The translations under genes and the position numbers were made by a program. DNA of 10,114 nucleotides, from NCBI GenBank assembly GCA_021793595.1, contig JAJYSL010000154.1:1-10114 (forward strand). The letters run 5' to 3'. The notes below the pieces were generated by a model that was given only the letters and a program-made list of their open reading frames with translations, did not search any database and was not told the DNA's origin. Shown here piece after piece: positions 6,670 to 10,114 of this stretch; position 1 is the stretch's first letter, and each line of letters opens with the position of its first letter. This stretch comes from Acidobacteriota bacterium. GTDB lineage: Bacteria > Acidobacteriota > Terriglobia > Terriglobales > Acidobacteriaceae.

Positions 6670-7188
6670 ATGACACGTCGAACTTTTGCAATCTTTCTGG
6701 TACCGGTAGCAGCCTTGTTTTTCACCCTGAACATTCTGGCGTCGCAACAATGGCGTGTCGCAACGCAACAGGAGCTGAACTCCTGGATTCCGGCACGAGC
6801 GCCGGTGGTGAAAGAACAAATTGAAACAGAGTCGCGGACCGAGACAGGCATCGTCGACAGCTCCGGAAAATATATTGCGGGCGCCGTGCTCATCACCTCT
6901 GGATACTCCGCCAACGGAAAGTATTCGATCCTCCTGCTCACGCAGGTTCCGCTGAAGATCGGAACGGCTTCACTGGAGCCGGGACAATACGTGTTTGGGT
7001 GGCAGCGCGTGAACGACAGTTTAGATGTCCTGTTTTACGAGGCCGCTTCCGGTCGATTTCTTGGCAAGGTGCAGGCCATCCGCGACGACACGCATCGAAA
7101 AATAGAATCATTCCAGATTCTTCCGCCCAGCGATCACTCCCTGATGCTGATTGGTCGCTTCGGTTTCCATTACGAACTGGAGAAGTGA
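6670..7188 (+). CDS. Small exported protein of unknown function in the kinase operon
   Basis: A 172-residue protein starting 34 bases after the response regulator stop, so probably co-transcribed. MTRRTFAIFLVPVAALFFTL is a signal peptide or N-terminal anchor with a likely cut near residue 24-25 (NILA/S). The remainder is polar and beta-rich, with VPLKIGTASLEPGQYVFGW at about residues 93-111, then VLFYEAASGRFLGKVQAIR and a C-terminal IGRFGFHYELEK. The P-L-x-x-G...L-x-P-G-x-Y-x-x-G-W pattern suggests a beta-sandwich like those in acidobacterial conserved secreted proteins, but I cannot name a family. AGAGGA at 6651-6656 is rather far (13 bases) from ATG 6670; an in-frame TTG at 6658 is too close to it. 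A role downstream of the sensor is inference from position only. Confidence 0.75.
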   Translation: MTRRTFAIFLVPVAALFFTLNILASQQWRVATQQELNSWIPARAPVVKEQIETESRTETGIVDSSGKYIAGAVLITSGYSANGKYSILLLTQVPLKIGTASLEPGQYVFGWQRVNDSLDVLFYEAASGRFLGKVQAIRDDTHRKIESFQILPPSDHSLMLIGRFGFHYELEK

Positions 7189-7255
7189 GATCCCCGTCGT
7201 CGATGCGGTTCGCGATGGATGCGCCGCGGGGGTCGCAGGCTCGCGCTAGGCGACC
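7189..7255. terminator. Candidate convergent terminator region
   Basis: The plus-strand operon ends at 7188 and the minus-strand hydrolase at 7246. Between and over the junction, GATCCCCG (7189-7196) can pair with CGGGGGTC (7227-7234) with one G-T pair, and GGTCGC (7231-7236) with GCGACC (7250-7255). There are no T-runs on either strand, so termination here is inferred from the convergent layout plus the stems. Confidence 0.3.
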
Positions 7256-9498
7256 GTAATGGCGGCAACCTCGTAGTCCGCGACGCTCGGAATGGTGAAT
7301 TGCAAGGCGACACCTTCAAGATGGAAAGGCACGGTTCGCCCGGCCTTCAGCAGCTCGACAGATTTCACTCCTACCCCATGTGGCAATTCCATGCGGACGG
7401 TCTGCGGCCCAATCGGATAGTTCGTCTGGAGCCAGCAGTGCTGCGCATTCGGGTTGGTGTAGTTCAGCACGTGGATCGCATATCCGGGCGTCGTCTCCCA
7501 TGCAAGCGCCTCGATGAATCCCTCTCCTTGAATGTGAACGATCTGCTGGTCGCTGGTGATCCACTGAATGGTGTTGAGAATCAGGCGCAACAGATCGCCG
7601 TGGCCGGTGAGCCAATAAGTGCGCTCAATATCTCCAGGGAAGTAGGCAATGCGACTGGGACCAAGTTCGCGCAGAACGACGGCCGGCTCATTTGTATGCG
7701 AAACGGGAGGGTAGGCCAGCTCTGGCGGATAGCTGACGAATCCGGGGACGACGGTGAGCAAAGGATGCGGCACTGGCTTGAGCGGGATGCGATTCTGCGC
7801 GCCTGGAAGCCAATTCGTGTTGGTGATTCCACGCAGGAGCGGATGCCGGCTGGTCGCATTCGGTTCTTCGATGCGCGCATAGTACGCATTGCCGTTCGTG
7901 CCGACAACTTCGCCAGCCTTGTGGATTCCGAGCAAGTCGGCCAGCCCGAAGTCGGCGCGGGGTTTGAGATTTTCGTCGTAGAGCGAGGTCTCAAAGCTGG
8001 CCATAATGGATCCACCGGAGTGGACATAATCTCGGATCTTCCGGCATTGCTGGTCGCTCAGCATGGCGATATTCGGCAGCACCAGGGCACGATATTTGCT
8101 GAGCCGTTCGGGGTCAAGACGATCTTCATGCACAAAGTCAAACGCGAAACGTCCCTGCAGGAACGCGTTGTAGAGGCCCTGCGTCGTCTCATGCATGTAG
8201 GTCCGGGAATGCACGGTACTCGGCCCGGGATAGAGAAGCTGCGTGCTCTGCCCCATCACGACGCCAATATTCGCAATGGAGCGGCGGGTGATGAGATGAG
8301 CATCGTGTTGCGCGGTCCAGCGGAAATAGTCGGCGCCAACTGCCTGCCAGCGGCGATCTTCACCCAGACCATCCTCTGAACCAACAAAGTGATAGTACGG
8401 AACCATGCCGCCGGCGAGGGTTTCATTCAGCCACATCGTGGCCTCTGCAGGAGTTTTGGAACCATTGCGCCATGTGACGGCGCCTGTGGAATACGCCCCG
8501 GTGACGTTCGCGGCGAATTTTCCATCGAGCACAGCATTGCAGGCTCGGCCCTGCAGAGTACAACCCCAAACAGCGGAGTCATAATACGTACGCCCCTGGT
8601 TGTCTGCCTGGAACCACGCGGCCAACTTGCCGAGGCGATCGAGATTCGGACCGCAGCGCACGTTGCCGCCAAGGTTGGCAAAGAAAAAGCTGTCGGGCCT
8701 TTTTTCTTTGGCGATGGCGTCATACCTTTGCCAAAGCTGAAACACGCGATCGTTGAACACCGACCAGTAGGCGGGCGTGTTCGCGGGTGGCAGCTTACTG
8801 CAGATGGCACAGTGGCAATCCGGCAGGCTACCGATCGGCGGCCAGCCATTGGTGTAGAAACAGTCGATATCGTAGAGCGAATTCACTTCGCGCATGATGG
8901 CTGGAATGTAATCATCCATATAGCTGGTAAACATGCAGGTTTGAAACAGTCGCGGATCCTGGCCGCTGAACTGCACGGAGCCATCCTTGTGACGCATGGC
9001 CCATTCCGGATGCGCCGCGAGGGCATCGCCCCAGTTGAGGTCGGGACTCATGCGGGCGACCACGCGCATGTTGCGTTTCTTGGCTGCGGTAACACACTCG
9101 CCAAAAAAGTCGCGACCGTGCAAATATTTTCCGTGACGATGAAACGGAACCTTCGATGGATAGAAAGCGAGAATACCGGTAACGCTGATGAAAACGATGT
9201 CGGCATCCGCGGAGTGCCAGTAGTCGGCCCACTCTTCAATGTTCATGACGGCGGGGTCATGCTCGGTCATGTTGCTTTGTCCGACGCGGCGAACCTTTTG
9301 CTGCCACGGCAACGCGGCGCGGTCCACAGAAGCCAGGCGCGCAGGCAGCGGAACAAGGTTGGGCGTGGGTCCGCTCGCAAGTGCAGCGTGTTCTTCCGCC
9401 AAAGTCGAGGCTGGGTTGAGAGCATCGTACGCCGTCAGCGGAAGGGCGGCAGCACCGGTTTTGAGAAATGTGCGGCGATTGAACACGGAAACCCCCAT
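7246..9498 (-). CDS. Tat-exported putative glycoside hydrolase (GHL6 / GH42-like, with trimerisation-like domain)
   Basis: A 750-residue protein with a twin-arginine signal (NRRTFLKTGAAALPL, R8-R9) exported folded to the periplasm. Residues about 75-400 form a TIM-barrel region of the 'hypothetical glycosyl hydrolase 6' kind: IEEWADYWHSADADIVFIS, GRDFFGECVTAAKKRNMRVV, ARMSPDLNWGDALAAHPEW, IDCFYTNGWP. D-C-H-C-A-I-C (C228, C230, C233) repeats the C-x-C-x-x-C spacing of the GH42 zinc site. A beta-galactosidase trimerisation/amidotransferase-like domain follows (about 405-645: YRALVLPNIAMLSDQQCRKI, YVHSGGSIMASFETSLYDE), then a C-terminal beta domain. The substrate is unknown. The start at 9498 is chosen over an in-frame ATG at 9561 because the Tat motif then sits at the N-terminus and an AGG lies eight bases upstream; the longer start has no ribosome-binding site. 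Confidence 0.85.
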   Translation of the reverse strand: MGVSVFNRRTFLKTGAAALPLTAYDALNPASTLAEEHAALASGPTPNLVPLPARLASVDRAALPWQQKVRRVGQSNMTEHDPAVMNIEEWADYWHSADADIVFISVTGILAFYPSKVPFHRHGKYLHGRDFFGECVTAAKKRNMRVVARMSPDLNWGDALAAHPEWAMRHKDGSVQFSGQDPRLFQTCMFTSYMDDYIPAIMREVNSLYDIDCFYTNGWPPIGSLPDCHCAICSKLPPANTPAYWSVFNDRVFQLWQRYDAIAKEKRPDSFFFANLGGNVRCGPNLDRLGKLAAWFQADNQGRTYYDSAVWGCTLQGRACNAVLDGKFAANVTGAYSTGAVTWRNGSKTPAEATMWLNETLAGGMVPYYHFVGSEDGLGEDRRWQAVGADYFRWTAQHDAHLITRRSIANIGVVMGQSTQLLYPGPSTVHSRTYMHETTQGLYNAFLQGRFAFDFVHEDRLDPERLSKYRALVLPNIAMLSDQQCRKIRDYVHSGGSIMASFETSLYDENLKPRADFGLADLLGIHKAGEVVGTNGNAYYARIEEPNATSRHPLLRGITNTNWLPGAQNRIPLKPVPHPLLTVVPGFVSYPPELAYPPVSHTNEPAVVLRELGPSRIAYFPGDIERTYWLTGHGDLLRLILNTIQWITSDQQIVHIQGEGFIEALAWETTPGYAIHVLNYTNPNAQHCWLQTNYPIGPQTVRMELPHGVGVKSVELLKAGRTVPFHLEGVALQFTIPSVADYEVAAITVA

Positions 9499-9605
9499 CG
9501 AATTGCCTGCGATGGAAGTGTAACTGCCAGTGATTGGTTTGGGCCACTCATCACCAGTCAAGCGACTGTTAAAGAAATGCCAGCAGGTCTTTACAAGCCT
9601 CTATT
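9499..9605 (-). other. Gap between glycosyltransferase and hydrolase genes
   Basis: 107 bases between two genes in the same direction. Read on the minus strand it contains TTGACT, a near-consensus -35 box, but I find no matching -10 at 16-18 bases. It also contains GCAGGCAATTCG directly before the hydrolase ATG. No clear terminator follows the glycosyltransferase stop, so read-through is possible. Confidence 0.4.
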
Positions 9606-10114
9606 TTAGATTTGCTGTTCGAGCTTAGAGTAGTATTCCATGCTCACTTTTCTTCCTGCCGTCTGAAATAATGGCAGACGCACTAATCCCGACTTGTGCG
9701 CAACGAAACTCGCGGTGGTCTTCAACACGCCAATTCCGTATTGGACACTGCGCTTGAAGTTGATGGAGGAAGCCTCCTCAAAGTACCTGGTTGGGCAGGA
9801 AATCTCGCCGATCCGGAAATTGAACATCACCGTTTGCGCAATCATCTGGTTATCAAACACAAAATCATCTGAATTCTCCAATAGCGGAAGCGTCTGCAGC
9901 AATTCTCTTGAGAAAGCGCGAAAGCCAGTATGGTACTCAGACAGTTTCGCCCCAAGAAATACGTTTTGAAATGCTGTGAGCAGGCGGTTGGCGATGTATT
10001 TATAGACCGGCATTCCTCCCTTCAGAGCACCCCCGCCAAGAACGCGTGATGCCAGAACCATGTCATACACGCCGCTGCCGATCATGCTCGCCATTGCCGC
10101 AACCAACAATGGCG
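9606..10114 (-). CDS. Family 2 glycosyltransferase, C-terminal part (cut by window edge)
   Basis: 168 residues are visible; the frame stays open to the window edge, so the N-terminal nucleotide-sugar domain with its DXD motif lies outside. The visible part matches the C-terminal half of bacterial GT2 enzymes of the DPM1/polyprenyl-phosphate glycosyltransferase kind: [72 protein letters not shown] and [17 protein letters not shown]. Such enzymes transfer a sugar from a nucleotide donor to a lipid or glycan acceptor at the inner face of the membrane. No membrane helices are seen in this part. TAA at 9606-9608 ends the gene 107 bases before the hydrolase, on the same strand. The ATG or TTG codons near 10093-10109 are internal, not starts. 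Confidence 0.85.
   Translation of the reverse strand, partial: PLLVAAMASMIGSGVYDMVLASRVLGGGALKGGMPVYKYIANRLLTAFQNVFLGAKLSEYHTGFRAFSRELLQTLPLLENSDDFVFDNQMIAQTVMFNFRIGEISCPTRYFEEASSINFKRSVQYGIGVLKTTASFVAHKSGLVRLPLFQTAGRKVSMEYYSKLEQQI

Noticed and set aside
7219..9609. Two long plus-strand open frames (7219-8379 and 8389-9609) opposite the hydrolase
   Set aside because: Both are mirror images of the GHL6-like coding sequence, with compositions and no motifs typical of shadow frames. The minus-strand gene has a Tat signal and recognisable domains.

Overview
The window looks like a chromosomal stretch of a moderately GC-rich Gram-negative soil bacterium, most likely an Acidobacteriota (Terriglobia/Koribacter-like). 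This is an inference from the gene types: a long 'two-component regulator propeller' NarL-type kinase, a Tat-exported GHL6-like glycoside hydrolase, and a secreted cytochrome c/PQQ-type sugar dehydrogenase fusion. No 16S or ribosomal gene is present to confirm it.

Layout. (1) 1-74: the last 23 codons of a plus-strand gene. (2) 75-651: no long gene, but three short plus-strand frames in series (299-451, 466-588, 590-655). The first two have good Shine-Dalgarno sites and the third overlaps the start of the next gene. They are either small genes or the debris of one frameshifted gene with a twin-arginine-like motif. (3) 652-2319: a periplasmic protein with an N-terminal c-type haem domain and a C-terminal sorbosone/glucose-dehydrogenase-type propeller, probably oxidising a sugar or alcohol and passing electrons to its own haem. 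(4) 2320-2742: a non-coding gap of about 420 bases with a candidate promoter and several inverted repeats. (5) 2743-7188: a probable three-gene operon made of a periplasmic-propeller histidine kinase, a NarL/LuxR response regulator and a small exported protein of unknown function. (6) On the minus strand, converging on that operon: the 3' part of a family 2 glycosyltransferase (9606 to the window edge) followed by a Tat-exported GHL6/GH42-like putative glycoside hydrolase (7246-9498).

How they may work together. The kinase is built to sense a ligand in the periplasm with about 14 propeller blades plus a Y_Y_Y domain, and to phosphorylate the adjacent response regulator at its conserved Asp. 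The flanking exported sugar dehydrogenase and glycoside hydrolase suggest a carbohydrate-related theme, but nothing in the sequence ties them to this regulator. I saw no CRISPR array, tRNA, rRNA, insertion sequence or defence system. The parts most worth a second look are the small-ORF cluster at 299-655, the structured leader upstream of the kinase, the unknown exported protein in the kinase operon, and the zinc-type Cys cluster in the hydrolase.
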